In this document: positions 27,667 through 36,845 of the stretch, piece after piece
Layout: every line of letters starts with the position of its first letter
How positions within the stretch are numbered: the stretch's first letter is position 1
Program-made: the position numbers and the translations under genes
The notes under the pieces: generated by a model
Told to the model about the DNA's origin: nothing
The model's database searches: none
The model's input: the letters and a program-made list of their open reading frames with translations, nothing else
Source: Balneolaceae bacterium
Lineage (GTDB): Bacteria > Bacteroidota > Rhodothermia > Balneolales > Balneolaceae
Assembly: GCA_020832285.1 (NCBI GenBank)
Contig: JAFIFB010000023.1
Span: 62,001 to 126,000 of the forward strand
Length of the DNA stretch: 64,000 bases
Direction of reading: 5' to 3'

Positions 27667-28431
27667 CTACAATCTTCCCACTGCCCAAAGAATCCCGTTC
27701 GCAACCTTGTCGAGAAATTCTTCCTGCTCAAAAATTTCGTTATTGTGTCCAAGGCTTGTGGCAAAGACGCGAATGCCATTCTTCTCATGGGTCCATGTAA
27801 CAGTGTGGTAATCTTCTGTTTCCTCACCATAAGCACGGGCAAGCGGAGTAATTTCACCCCAAACTCTTTCTACTATATAAACTTCATCAACCGGACTCAT
27901 CCATCTTTCCGGGAATCCGTTCATCACCGGGTGGTCTGGTGCAATATTCTCCACCTCAAACTCCCGCTGACTTTCATGTCTCATGGACTGCAACCCCATA
28001 AATTCGAACCAGGGATCGGCAGGCTCAGCAAACCGGTAGCTGTGAATTGCAGCATGAATCAATACTGCCGGTGTTCCCTGATGGTACTCAACAAACCGGG
28101 CTACATAATCCGGATCTGACACTCTTCCAAACCCGGTATTGTGAACGACAACATCATACCCGGCTGCCCAGTTTTCTTCTTCCAAAACTGAAACGTGGTG
28201 GTCCGGTTCTCTGTCACCTTCATGGATAATTGTCCATTCGATATTCTCTCCCAGCCGTTCACTAATTCCATCGGTCAACAACGCTTCCTGCGTTTCATAA
28301 TCGTGCCAGCCTCCCCCGGTAATTAGCAGTGCCTGTATCGGCCCTTCCTCGGCAGCGGAACACGATATCCCGGCTATAATCAAAAAAAGAAATAGAATTT
28401 TGTAAAAGAAGAAATTTAAGATACGATTCAT
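27667..28431 (-). CDS. ThuA-domain lipoprotein
   Basis: 254 residues from the ATG at 28429-28431, with lipobox GISC. The ThuA glutamine-amidotransferase-like fold is indicated by ALLITGGGWHDYET, VVVHNTGFGRV, AVLIHAAIHSYR and a C-terminal RVFATSLGHNNE. ThuA proteins in Bacteroidota and Planctomycetota sit beside Gfo/Idh/MocA enzymes and are linked to trehalose or other 3-keto-disaccharide metabolism. The same gene mix occurs across this region. It follows a broken DUF6807 remnant and precedes the cupin. A frame extending to 28455 would add eight residues. Confidence 0.85.
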   Translation of the reverse strand: MNRILNFFFYKILFLFLIIAGISCSAAEEGPIQALLITGGGWHDYETQEALLTDGISERLGENIEWTIIHEGDREPDHHVSVLEEENWAAGYDVVVHNTGFGRVSDPDYVARFVEYHQGTPAVLIHAAIHSYRFAEPADPWFEFMGLQSMRHESQREFEVENIAPDHPVMNGFPERWMSPVDEVYIVERVWGEITPLARAYGEETEDYHTVTWTHEKNGIRVFATSLGHNNEIFEQEEFLDKVANGILWAVGRL

Positions 28432-28568
28432 TTCGGTTTGTCTAACGGTTTGCATGATTTATGATTACATTTATTGTTACCCCAACATATTGAAACCCTT
28501 TATGTTCCTGGTAATCTGTCGGGACAGTTCTATCCTGAGTTATTTAGTAATGATTATCACAGTATAAG

Positions 28569-28942
28569 TTAATTATTAAAATTTTCGAAAATCTGGTTTA
28601 ACTCAGGATCAGACATCTCTCCACCAATGACAACCAGATGTGTAAAAAAGATGCTTTCACCTTCACTCAAATGAATATTCACATCTTCGGCATCCTCATA
28701 CATATCTCTTCCCCCAAGATTGTTGACGGCAAAAAGGCAGTACCCGCGTGCATGCGACCATGCCGGGTAGAGAACAGGTTTTTCCATATCATCGGGTAAA
28801 AGAAATTGGTAAACAATTTCCCTTCAACATACACTTCAATTTTGTTGTTTGCCTCATCAGTTTTAAACTCAACGCTACCAGAATTTTTTGAGCATCCCGC
28901 CGAGAATAGTAAAGATATTACGATAAAGTAGATTGAATTCAT
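28569..28942 (-). pseudogene. Broken DUF6807 lipoprotein remnant
   Basis: Reading from 28942, a lipoprotein signal (FSAGC) leads into NKIEVYVEGKLFTNFFYP, the start of a DUF6807 domain. Near 28790-28800 the family-like continuation DDMEKPVLYP is in another frame, which indicates a one-base deletion. The sequence then jumps to a C-terminal segment (HLSEGESIFFTHLVVIGG), so about 200 internal residues are missing compared with the 309-residue paralogue at 17795-18724. Both a frameshift and an internal deletion are therefore present. It occupies the position behind susD that an intact DUF6807 gene holds in the 18-20 kb locus. Confidence 0.75.
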
Positions 28943-28989
28943 TTAGATATTATTTTAATAACTTGTTGTAAGGAAATTTTTTTAAACAA

Positions 28990-29023
28990 AAAGATACTGC
29001 CCATAAAAACAGGCAGTATCTTT
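28990..29023 (-). terminator. Intrinsic terminator after susD
   Basis: A 12-bp perfect stem (AAAGATACTGCC with GGCAGTATCTTT) and a 10-nt loop, followed on the minus strand by TTTGTTTAAAA. It lies 35 nt past the susD stop. Confidence 0.85.
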
Positions 29024-29058
29024 AACTATCAATCCTTACTGGATAATTTTATAACCAA

Positions 29059-30849
29059 TTAATATCCAGGATTTTGCTGAAGTTGTGGGGCCCTTGAGAG
29101 CTCTTCGGAGTCGATAGGTATCCAGTACATTCTCTCAACCACGTTATTATCAGGCATGGCTCTTGTTTTTCTCCAGGTTGTTGTTCTTTGATCAGTGTCC
29201 AGGTTATGCACCTCGACAATATCAATGCCGCCAGGAGTTTGAGGCATAACCTCCTCAAGCATTCTCCATCTTCTGATATCATACCACCGGATATTTTCAG
29301 CGAATAGCTCGACTTTTCGTTCGTAATGGTAAGCATCCCAAATATCCCCGGTAAAATCCGGCATTCCCGCACGGTTTCTGATCATGTTGATGTACGTACG
29401 AGCTTCTTCTTCGTTACCCAATTGCAGATTTGCTTCAGCATAATTCAACAGAATTTCGGCATAACGCAAGTGGATCCACGCTGTTGTATTAAACATATCC
29501 CTGCCAACTATATGACGCTGCATGAACTTTTTCAGTACATAGCCCTGAACGTTCGCATTCCAATCTTCAACCGGACCATTTCGAGTATCCAGCCCGAACC
29601 TCTCATTCAGAACTTCACCCCCCTGAACCACTCTTCTGGTCCTTCGGTCGTAAATTCCTTCGGGGTCGACACCAACCAGATTCGAAAACCTCGGCTGCCA
29701 CCGGGCACTGTCATGCAAAACAGATGCATAAAATCGCGGCTCACGGAAATGATAGATATTTTCACTTTCATGGGATGAAGATGTATTTATATAGAAGTTA
29801 TCTTCATTAATCGTGAAATGATCAAAGAAATCTGAACCGTCTGCCATTTGATAGCTATCTACCATCTGCTGACTCGGTCCGTTTCTTCCCCAGTTATTGA
29901 TACCATTTGGACCATTTGTACGATTGATTCTGTGCCTTGCACCCACATCTTCCCTGAACATTCTGCCCCAAATAATTTCATCATTTGAAAGGTCATCTGT
30001 TTCGAAAAAGGCGTGATAATTTTCGGCAACGGCCTCCTGGTTGGGTGCACCAAAATCTGCCAATTGTGCTGTACCCAGATCCATGACATCCCTGGCAGCA
30101 TTTCTGGCAGCTGTCCAGAGAGCGGTTCTGTCGGGATTTGTATATCCTACCAGGTCACTTGAAACATTGGACCCTGCTGTTAAATCACTTGCAGCAAACA
30201 GAAGTACACGTGATTTCAGGGCCATAGCTGCTTCTTTTGTTGCCCTGCCCATATCCATCTCGCTTTTGTATCCGAGCAGATTCGCCGCATTATCTGCATC
30301 GTTTACAATGAAATTGACAGTTTCCTCAAAAGTCGATCTGGTATGGGTTTGAAAATCATCACCTAATTCACTTGGTTCCTCCAGCAGAACAGCTCCGCCA
30401 TAAGAGCGCATCAGTTCATGATAGGTCCATGCTCTTAAAAACAAGAGTTCTCCGCGGATCCGGTCAACTGTTGAACCTTCCTGGCCAACCAGGTTAGAGA
30501 GTGCGAGATTAATTCTCTGGATCTGTGTGTAACGCTGATTCCACCGCAAATGGCCGCGATCGCCTCCAAGCCGGTCAGCAGTAATTTGTCCCTGATTCCA
30601 GACGTCATTAGAACCGCCCCTGGCCATGATCAATTCATCTGTCATGGCGCCCGACATCTCACCTTTACCCAATTGATAATCAACCTGATTATAGACTCTG
30701 TTCAAATAGGTTTCAACGAGTCCCATGTCATCCCAGACAACCGCGTCTGAGTATCTGTCAACAGGGTTCTTATCCAGTATATCGCTGCAAGCCACGAACA
30801 AGTAGAGCGATATGACTATACAAATGATGTTTTTTATATAAGATTTCAT
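29059..30849 (-). CDS. SusD/RagB-family nutrient-binding outer-membrane lipoprotein
   Basis: 596 residues from the ATG at 30847-30849 (lipobox VAC, Cys21). The frame extends to 30936 but the extra leader is not a signal. The SusD C-terminal signature is YERKVELFAENIRWYDIRRWRML, and the protein ends in IPIDSEELSRAPQLQQNPGY. The reading frame is intact although its SusC partner, 23 nt upstream, is a pseudogene and lacks its own 5' end. Expression is therefore doubtful unless a promoter in the IS or in the susC remnant drives it. Confidence 0.93.
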   Translation of the reverse strand: MKSYIKNIICIVISLYLFVACSDILDKNPVDRYSDAVVWDDMGLVETYLNRVYNQVDYQLGKGEMSGAMTDELIMARGGSNDVWNQGQITADRLGGDRGHLRWNQRYTQIQRINLALSNLVGQEGSTVDRIRGELLFLRAWTYHELMRSYGGAVLLEEPSELGDDFQTHTRSTFEETVNFIVNDADNAANLLGYKSEMDMGRATKEAAMALKSRVLLFAASDLTAGSNVSSDLVGYTNPDRTALWTAARNAARDVMDLGTAQLADFGAPNQEAVAENYHAFFETDDLSNDEIIWGRMFREDVGARHRINRTNGPNGINNWGRNGPSQQMVDSYQMADGSDFFDHFTINEDNFYINTSSSHESENIYHFREPRFYASVLHDSARWQPRFSNLVGVDPEGIYDRRTRRVVQGGEVLNERFGLDTRNGPVEDWNANVQGYVLKKFMQRHIVGRDMFNTTAWIHLRYAEILLNYAEANLQLGNEEEARTYINMIRNRAGMPDFTGDIWDAYHYERKVELFAENIRWYDIRRWRMLEEVMPQTPGGIDIVEVHNLDTDQRTTTWRKTRAMPDNNVVERMYWIPIDSEELSRAPQLQQNPGY

Positions 30850-30872
30850 AAGAATTTTTTTATGCGTGACAA

Positions 30873-33430
30873 TTAAAATGACAATGTTGCACCAAATGTG
30901 ATTGTCCTCATGATCGGATATGCTCCCATTCCCCAATTCTCAGGGTCCATCAGGTCATTACCGGAATAGAGAAGAAACAGGTTCTGTCCGGCACTATAGA
31001 ATTTCAGATCTGATGCACCAATTCTGCTGCTTAAGCTTGCAGGTACCGTATAGGTTAACTGAAGGTTTCTCAAGCGTACATAGGAATTATCAATCAGATG
31101 AAAATCGGTTCTGTGAGAACTTCTCCAGTATTCTTCATCTCGTTCAAAAGCCCTTGGTTTGGTAGCATCAATGTTGTCAGGTGTCCACCGGTCATCTGCA
31201 TCCCACTGGAAATAGTTCCCGGCTGTACCAATACGGCCATCCGTGAAGATATCTCACATGGTTCTGGAGTGCCCCTGAATAAGACCACGCAGATCCCAGT
31301 TTTTGTAAGCAAAATCGAAAGAAAATCCGAAAGTAAGTTCAGGGGTTGCTGTTTGAGTGAACAAAACCCTGTCATCGGTGGTAATCTCGCCATCACCGTC
31401 AATATCCTCGATAATGATATCACCGGGACGGGCACCCGGAACGTGAGGTAAGGAATTCACATGATCCCAGTCTCTGAAGATACCAGCTGATTTATACCGA
31501 AGAACTGAACCCATCGGTTTTCCGGTACGTTCCTGCCAGGCAACAGATCTTTGTGGTTCATCATATTCTACAATTTCATTTCGCGCAAAACCAACATTGC
31601 CGGTAAATCTGTAGGAAATGTTACCTCTGTTATCCCTGAAGCCCAGAGTCGCCTCAAAGCCTCGATTATCAACAATTCCGAAGTTCTCATCCGGCAGTGA
31701 AATTCCGGTAAACCTTGGCACGGACACATTTCGCTCAACAAGGATATCCGAACGTCTTTCATAGAAAAAATCTGTTTCAAAAAACAGTCTCATGTCCATC
31801 AAATACGCTTCCCAGCCAAAATTATAGATATTGGAGACCTCCCATGTTATTAGAGGATTTGGAGCTCCGCTCTGTTCGAGTCCCGAACTATACACACGGT
31901 TTGATCCTAACGTATATCCGGTATCGAACGCATAAGCGGTGAGATACTGGAACGGATCTACCCGGTCGTTCCCCATCTGTCCATAGGAAGCTCTTAACTT
32001 GAAATAATCGATAAAGCCAAGACTGTTATCCCACCAGCTGTGCTGAGAAGGCGCCCAGCCAACAAGTATAGATGGAAAATTACCCCATCTTCTGCCTTCG
32101 GCAAACCTGATGGAACCATCTCTTCGGAAGCTGAATTGCAACATGTACTTTTCTTCGTAATCATAACTTACTCGCCCGAAATAGTTCTGGCTGGCATCAA
32201 GATCTACCCAGTTCGAATTATCTTTTTCAGCATCACCCCCTGCAAATATATGAGGCAACTCGTTCGAAAGGAAATGGCGCCGGAATGCTGTCACCCCTTC
32301 AAGATCGTACTCATTATGTTCATATGCTGCGAATGCACTTAAGTTATGTCCGTCACCTAACGTTGTGATGTAATCCAACTTAAGGTTAAGAGTACGTGAG
32401 GTTGACTGTTCATTGAGGTGATCTAATCGCGGTTCAGGAAATGCTTTTGGGGTTCCAATCAGAAAAGCAGACCCATCTTCCCTTCCAGTATTTCCTGCAG
32501 CGAGATAAGCATCTACATCCAGATCGTAAAGCACCCAGGGTTGTTGGAACAATTTTCTTTCTCGTGAAAATTTATCATAAGCGAAGTAACCGGAAAAAGC
32601 GAGGCCTTCAACTCCCGGAACCTGTAATGTAGCAGACAATATGCTGTTAAACATAACGCGCTCATCATCATTAAAACCTGTCGCATCCGAAGCACTCACC
32701 ATTGGCTGATCGCCATGTTCGATATCAGGTCCAGGCAGTCCATTCGGCCAAAGCGCTGGTGATGTGGGGTAGAGCCTGATTGCTGACTGATAGACAGAGT
32801 TGGATGATCTCGCTGCACGCATTCTGTCTTCCTGGATTCCGGTCAGATCAAGACCAATTCTCAGATAATCATTGACATCGATATCAATATTACCTCTTAA
32901 GTTGTATCTGTTGAACGAAGTGTTATTGTTGGTATAAATTCCATCGTCAAACTGCGAGCCAAACGATGTGAAATACCTCACCCGTTGTGTACCTCCGGTT
33001 ACAGATAAATTATGCCGCTGGGTTGAACTGTAATCCCTTAGAGCTTCATCAAACCAATCGGTATTCGGATGTGTCCATGGATATTCTCCAGACCTGTATT
33101 TCTCAATATCATCCAGAGAAAAGGCCATGCTTCCTTCATCAGCTCCGCGATAAGATTGCATTTCACGTATCATCGTTGCATACGTAGCTGCATCGGCCAT
33201 TTCCGGTAATTTGGTTGGTGACAGGAAACCATGGCTGAACTGATAGGTAAAAGTAGGCGGAGCATCTGTACTACCGCGCTTGGTGGTTACAAGTATTACA
33301 CCGTTGGCTGCCCTTGCACCATAAATTGCGGCTGAGGCATCTTTCAGTACCGTTACACTTTCTATATCACTTGGATTCAGAGAATTCAGATTACGTCCGG
33401 GGATTCCATCGATTACAATGAGAGGTTCAT
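30873..33430 (-). pseudogene. SusC/RagA transporter, 5'-truncated by IS1380 and carrying an internal stop
   Basis: The remaining frame begins in the plug (NEPLIVIDGIPGRNLNSLNPSDIES, VLKDASAAIYGARAANGVI) directly at the IS end. The signal peptide, regulatory domain and start of the plug are gone, and they are not found on the far side of the IS. The frame is interrupted by an in-frame TGA at 31254-31256 within GHSRTM-stop-DIFTDGRIG, then continues without shift to a normal C-terminus (ITFGATLSF) at 30873. CGA to TGA is a likely single-base origin. The partner SusD is intact. This is a genuine loss of function, not a start-site artefact. Confidence 0.9.
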
Positions 33431-33459
33431 TCCTAAAATCCGCAGGCAATAAATAAAAA

Positions 33460-33506
33460 GAGCCAAAAAAGTGGCTGAATTTGTTGTATTCAGGCTTTTT
33501 TGGCTC
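33460..33506. terminator. Subterminal hairpin of the IS, upstream of the transposase
   Basis: A 12-bp stem (GAGCCAAAAAAG with CTTTTTTGGCTC) is extended by CTGAAT/ATTCAG around a 7-nt loop. It sits between the left inverted repeat and the transposase start at 33556. Such hairpins can shield the transposase from outside transcription or its translation start from read-through mRNA. T-runs lie within the stem rather than after it, so true termination is uncertain. Confidence 0.5.
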
Positions 33507-33555
33507 GGTATTTTTCACTTATTTAGGTGAGTCCATTCACTATAAATAAGCTGAT

Positions 33556-34845
33556 ATGCATATTACAAAATCATCGGAAAAGATCACACCTTTTGGCGGA
33601 TTAGATTTTTGTTTGGAAAGTTTTCATCGCAGCGGGCTGGCGGGGTTGATTGACCGCCACCTCGGGCCAAGGGTTCAAACGGTTGGGTTTTCCTATAGCG
33701 ATATTGTAGGCAATCTCATGAGCCTGCTGTTTACCGGCGGGGATTGTGCCGAAGACCTGGCCGTGCACCTGCGCGAGCCTCTCTACCGCACGCGGGGCCT
33801 GTCGGTGTGCAGCCCTGATACGCTGCTTCGCGGGGTCAAGCAGCTGGCCTGCGACTCCGAGCAGCTCATTCATCCGACCAGCGGGGTAAAACATACCTTC
33901 AACATCAATGAGCCGCTAAACGAGTTGATGATTAAAGCCTTGCGGACCACCGGGCAACTTAGCAACCGGGGCTGCTATATTCTGGACTATGACAATCAGG
34001 TCATTGAAACTGAAAAATGGGATGCGGCCCGGACCTACAAAAAATGCAAAGGCTACCAGCCAGGCATTGCCAGCATAGACGATATGCCGGTCTATATCGA
34101 GGGGCGCAACGGCAACAGCCAGGCCAGCTTTGCTCAGGACAAAACACTGTCGCGGATGTTCGAGCGCCTGAGTGCCAATGATGTGAGAATCTCTTGCTAT
34201 CGGGCCGATTCAGCTTCTTATCAGCAAGAGGTCGTTGACCTGGTGCAAGGCCATACCAACCGGTTCTATATCCGGGCCAAACGCTCGGCGAAGATGCTCC
34301 GGCAGATCGGGGCGATCGACCAGAGCGACTGGACATCCATCACCCTGAACTGGCAGGCGATGGATGTGGCCGAGCTGGCCGACTGGCAGCCCTTTGATGG
34401 GGAAACCTCCTACCGGCTGATCGTCAGTCGCATCAAGCGAGACGACCAACAAGGGGATCTGTTCAGCGGTTCGGATTATACCTACCGTGCGATCCTGACC
34501 AATGACCGCACCCGCTCTCCGCAGGAGATCGTCTCCTTCTATAACAGGCGCGGGGCAAGTGAAAGGATCTTTGATCAGATGAACAATGACTTTGGCTGGT
34601 CGCGGCTGCCTTGTTCGTTTTTGTCAGAAAACACCGCCTTTATGATTCTCACGGGCATCATTGCCAACTTCTACCGCTACATCCTCGGCCTGTACTCACA
34701 GCGCCTTGGCTGGCTGGAGGCCACCTACCGGCTCAAAAAGTTTATCTTCCGCTTCATCAGCGTACCGGCCAAGTGGATCAAAACAGGCCGCCGCCATGTG
34801 CTCAAGCTCTATACCGAAAAGGTTTATCGTCCTTTGCTGGAATAG
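33556..34845 (+). CDS. IS1380-family transposase
   Basis: 429 residues, complete for an IS1380-type DDE transposase. Candidate catalytic positions are the Asp in YILDYDNQV, the Asp in CYRADSASYQ, and the Glu in YNRRGASERIFDQMNNDFGW, the conserved C-terminal block of this family. The C-terminal region (FYRYILGLYSQRLG...KWIKTGRRHVLKLY) is also typical. The gene is visibly GC-richer than its neighbours, consistent with recent arrival. No frameshift is seen, so the element may still be active. About 240 bp of non-coding IS sequence follow, including the palindrome TGCCAGCGCTGGCA at 34963-34976. Confidence 0.93.
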   Translation: MHITKSSEKITPFGGLDFCLESFHRSGLAGLIDRHLGPRVQTVGFSYSDIVGNLMSLLFTGGDCAEDLAVHLREPLYRTRGLSVCSPDTLLRGVKQLACDSEQLIHPTSGVKHTFNINEPLNELMIKALRTTGQLSNRGCYILDYDNQVIETEKWDAARTYKKCKGYQPGIASIDDMPVYIEGRNGNSQASFAQDKTLSRMFERLSANDVRISCYRADSASYQQEVVDLVQGHTNRFYIRAKRSAKMLRQIGAIDQSDWTSITLNWQAMDVAELADWQPFDGETSYRLIVSRIKRDDQQGDLFSGSDYTYRAILTNDRTRSPQEIVSFYNRRGASERIFDQMNNDFGWSRLPCSFLSENTAFMILTGIIANFYRYILGLYSQRLGWLEATYRLKKFIFRFISVPAKWIKTGRRHVLKLYTEKVYRPLLE

Positions 34846-35126
34846 CCACGCCTGCCTCACCCGGAAAAACGAATTCTAAGGAGCAATAATGGGAGTGTTG
34901 CGACTAAATCCCAAAAAACGATAGATATAGTAAATAAGATAACGCCTTACAGTCGAAATTTCTGCCAGCGCTGGCAAAAATTCAAGAAACGAAAGACAGA
35001 TGCAGGCGCAAAATCAGGGCTACCTCCATATAAAGTACTCGTATCTTTGGCAAACAGATCCCTTGCGGATTTTAGGAAATCTTGAAACTCACTTCTTGGA
35101 CAGCCTCATTTTTTAGCGCATGAATG

Positions 35127-35150
35127 ACGATTTATAATTGAACTCAGGTT
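35127..35150. repeat. 24-nt repeat beside a gene 3' end, copy 1
   Basis: It begins ACGATTTATAAT and ends ACTCAGGTT, with two differences from 53302-53325. It ends 4 bp before the stop codon of the FG-GAP gene at 35155. The TTGAAC-TCAG-GTTCAA part can form a 6-bp hairpin. A weaker relative (ATCGAATTCAGGTTGA) lies at 38471-38486, beside the 3' end of another gene. Confidence 0.55.
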
Positions 35151-35154
35151 CAAA

Positions 35155-36477
35155 CTAATCATTCCCAGAACAGATCACATGGTACCAGAATATACCATCC
35201 GGGTCTGAACCGACAAAAAATTCTGCAATGTTGCCATCGCCATTAATGTCATCAAACAGAATCTGATCATCTGGTTTTAAAAAGTGGTCTTGTGCCCGTA
35301 ATATGTACTCTCCGCTATCAGAATCATAGGCATAAATTCGTAAAGTATCTGTAGTACGTTCACCGGAAATGATTTCCGCCCTTCCGTCCCCGGTGATGTC
35401 GAAGGCATAGGTTCCCCACCAGTTGTGTTCATGTTCAACAACTCTTTTTTGCCATTCCCTGCTAAAATCGTAAATAAACAGGCCCTCATCGCCGGAATCA
35501 TGACTGGCTCCGGCAACGATATCCCTGTCGTCTCCGTTACCTGTGAGATCACCGGATGAAATATGAAGCGTGGGATAAGAGTTATCCACGGTTACCATTT
35601 CCCAGGAATCGGTGGGATCATCCGGTTTCAGTAAGATATAAATACCGCCTGCCGCATTGGAGGGTGCCCGTCCCCCTGCCCTCGCACCAACCAGAAGGTC
35701 ACCGGAATTGCCGTTGTCATTGAAATCTTTCGGGCTGTTGTAATCAATCCACCAGGCACCTTCCATCTGAATGATTTCATGCTTTATCCAGTTTGCAGAA
35801 CCCAGTGGATCTCCACCCAGATTTTCCATCCAATAGAATCCTCCTTCTCCCGGATTAACTCCCTCGTAGGCATAGACAAAATCTAATATTCCGTTTCCGG
35901 TGATATCAAGTGCGAGTCCTTGCTGTACGTGAGGTGCGTCTTCGTCCAGAACAGTCACTACCCACTCCCGGCGAGGATCGTTATATTTCTGTTTAGCAAT
36001 ATACACATTGGGCTGGCTGGCGTCTGCAGTTGCCTGATCAAGAATAATGACTTCAATCTGGCCATCCCGGTTAAAATCTGCAGCTATTGTACCTTCAACT
36101 TCAATAAAACCATCGGCAATCAAATGATTTAGCCAATCTGAAGGGGAATGTTTTTCGTACCAGTAAACCTCACCGCCATCGCCGGTGCCTACAATGATAT
36201 TGTTTTGGCCATCACCGTCTATATCTGCCAGGGATTGCCCGTCACCTTCGTTGATCCCGGTATCGATCTCGTGCTTTTTAAGAACAAAATCTCGGCAAAT
36301 GCCAGTATTATTCGTTTCCGGCTTCGTTTTATATTCCCGGAACATAGCTAAATAATGGGTACTCAGATTTGATAATTCAGCATCATATAGTTTACTGGTT
36401 CTTGCATCATTCGAACATAAATCCTCACAACAAACGGTACCAAATAAAAAGAGTAATGTAATAATGATGGCCATCAT
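35155..36477 (-). CDS. Secreted FG-GAP/VCBS beta-propeller protein
   Basis: 440 residues with an N-terminal hydrophobic segment (MMAIIITLLFLFGTVCC) that could be a signal peptide or a lipoprotein signal. Propeller loops include DIDGDGQNNIIVG, DFNRDGQIEVII, DITGNGILDFVY, DITGDGRAEIIS and DINGDGNIAEFF. No ASPIC domain or enzyme motif is visible. Several Cys pairs near the N-terminus suggest export. It is the last gene before the IS and follows the M20 amidohydrolase by 368 nt, so it may have its own promoter. Probably an extracellular binding or structural protein; function unknown. Confidence 0.8.
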   Translation of the reverse strand: MMAIIITLLFLFGTVCCEDLCSNDARTSKLYDAELSNLSTHYLAMFREYKTKPETNNTGICRDFVLKKHEIDTGINEGDGQSLADIDGDGQNNIIVGTGDGGEVYWYEKHSPSDWLNHLIADGFIEVEGTIAADFNRDGQIEVIILDQATADASQPNVYIAKQKYNDPRREWVVTVLDEDAPHVQQGLALDITGNGILDFVYAYEGVNPGEGGFYWMENLGGDPLGSANWIKHEIIQMEGAWWIDYNSPKDFNDNGNSGDLLVGARAGGRAPSNAAGGIYILLKPDDPTDSWEMVTVDNSYPTLHISSGDLTGNGDDRDIVAGASHDSGDEGLFIYDFSREWQKRVVEHEHNWWGTYAFDITGDGRAEIISGERTTDTLRIYAYDSDSGEYILRAQDHFLKPDDQILFDDINGDGNIAEFFVGSDPDGIFWYHVICSGND

Positions 36478-36845
36478 GAAAGTTTATTTGATCGGTTTGT
36501 CACCATCGCCAGCACTTTATAAGCAGAAGGCTATTCGTGTTGAAGATTTTCGTGTCTTTTTTTAGTTAGGATAGATTTTCTTTCAGATCGAGAACCAATC
36601 CTATTTTTATCAAAGAGTTACACTGATAATTCCGCTGAACCTTACAGACTTTCTGCATAAATCTGCTATTAACTCTGCGAGAATGTGACTCCGTCAGAAA
36701 CTCGCGCAGGGGATTGAATCCTGTCAAAGTGAGAATGGCTCTAACGGGGTCATTCCTTAATCGTTTTGGACAGTCTCCATACCTATCCACTCTGTCAAAA
36801 AACAAGTAAGCAAATTTAAGAAACAAATGCTTACTTACGATGATA
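36478..36845. other. Intergenic region with a decayed CTGCG array
   Basis: 368 bp with no gene. At about 36620-36682 an array like those at 11034 and 50761 is still recognisable: CACTGATAATTCCGCTGA, then CTGCATAAATCTGC and AACTCTGCGAGAA. It is degenerate and its left boundary is lost. Confidence 0.6.

Larger units (their letters stand above)
33431..35087 (+). mobile_element. IS1380-family insertion sequence
   Basis: About 1657 bp bounded by a 14-bp perfect inverted repeat (TCCTAAAATCCGCA at 33431-33444 and its complement at 35074-35087), with one transposase gene. Length and layout fit IS1380. The flanks are not a 4-bp duplication (TCAT on the left, AATC on the right) and the two sides do not belong to one gene. 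The insertion was therefore followed by a deletion or recombination that removed the 5' part of susC. Only one copy is in the window. Confidence 0.85.

Noticed and set aside
31094-31451. Open frames on both strands across the C-terminal part of the broken susC
   Set aside because: They are out-of-frame shadows; the susC frame itself continues on both sides of the TGA.
35088-35126. Possible remnant of the lost susC 5' end beyond the IS
   Set aside because: The few codons readable on the minus strand do not match a SusC N-terminus and are bounded by stops.
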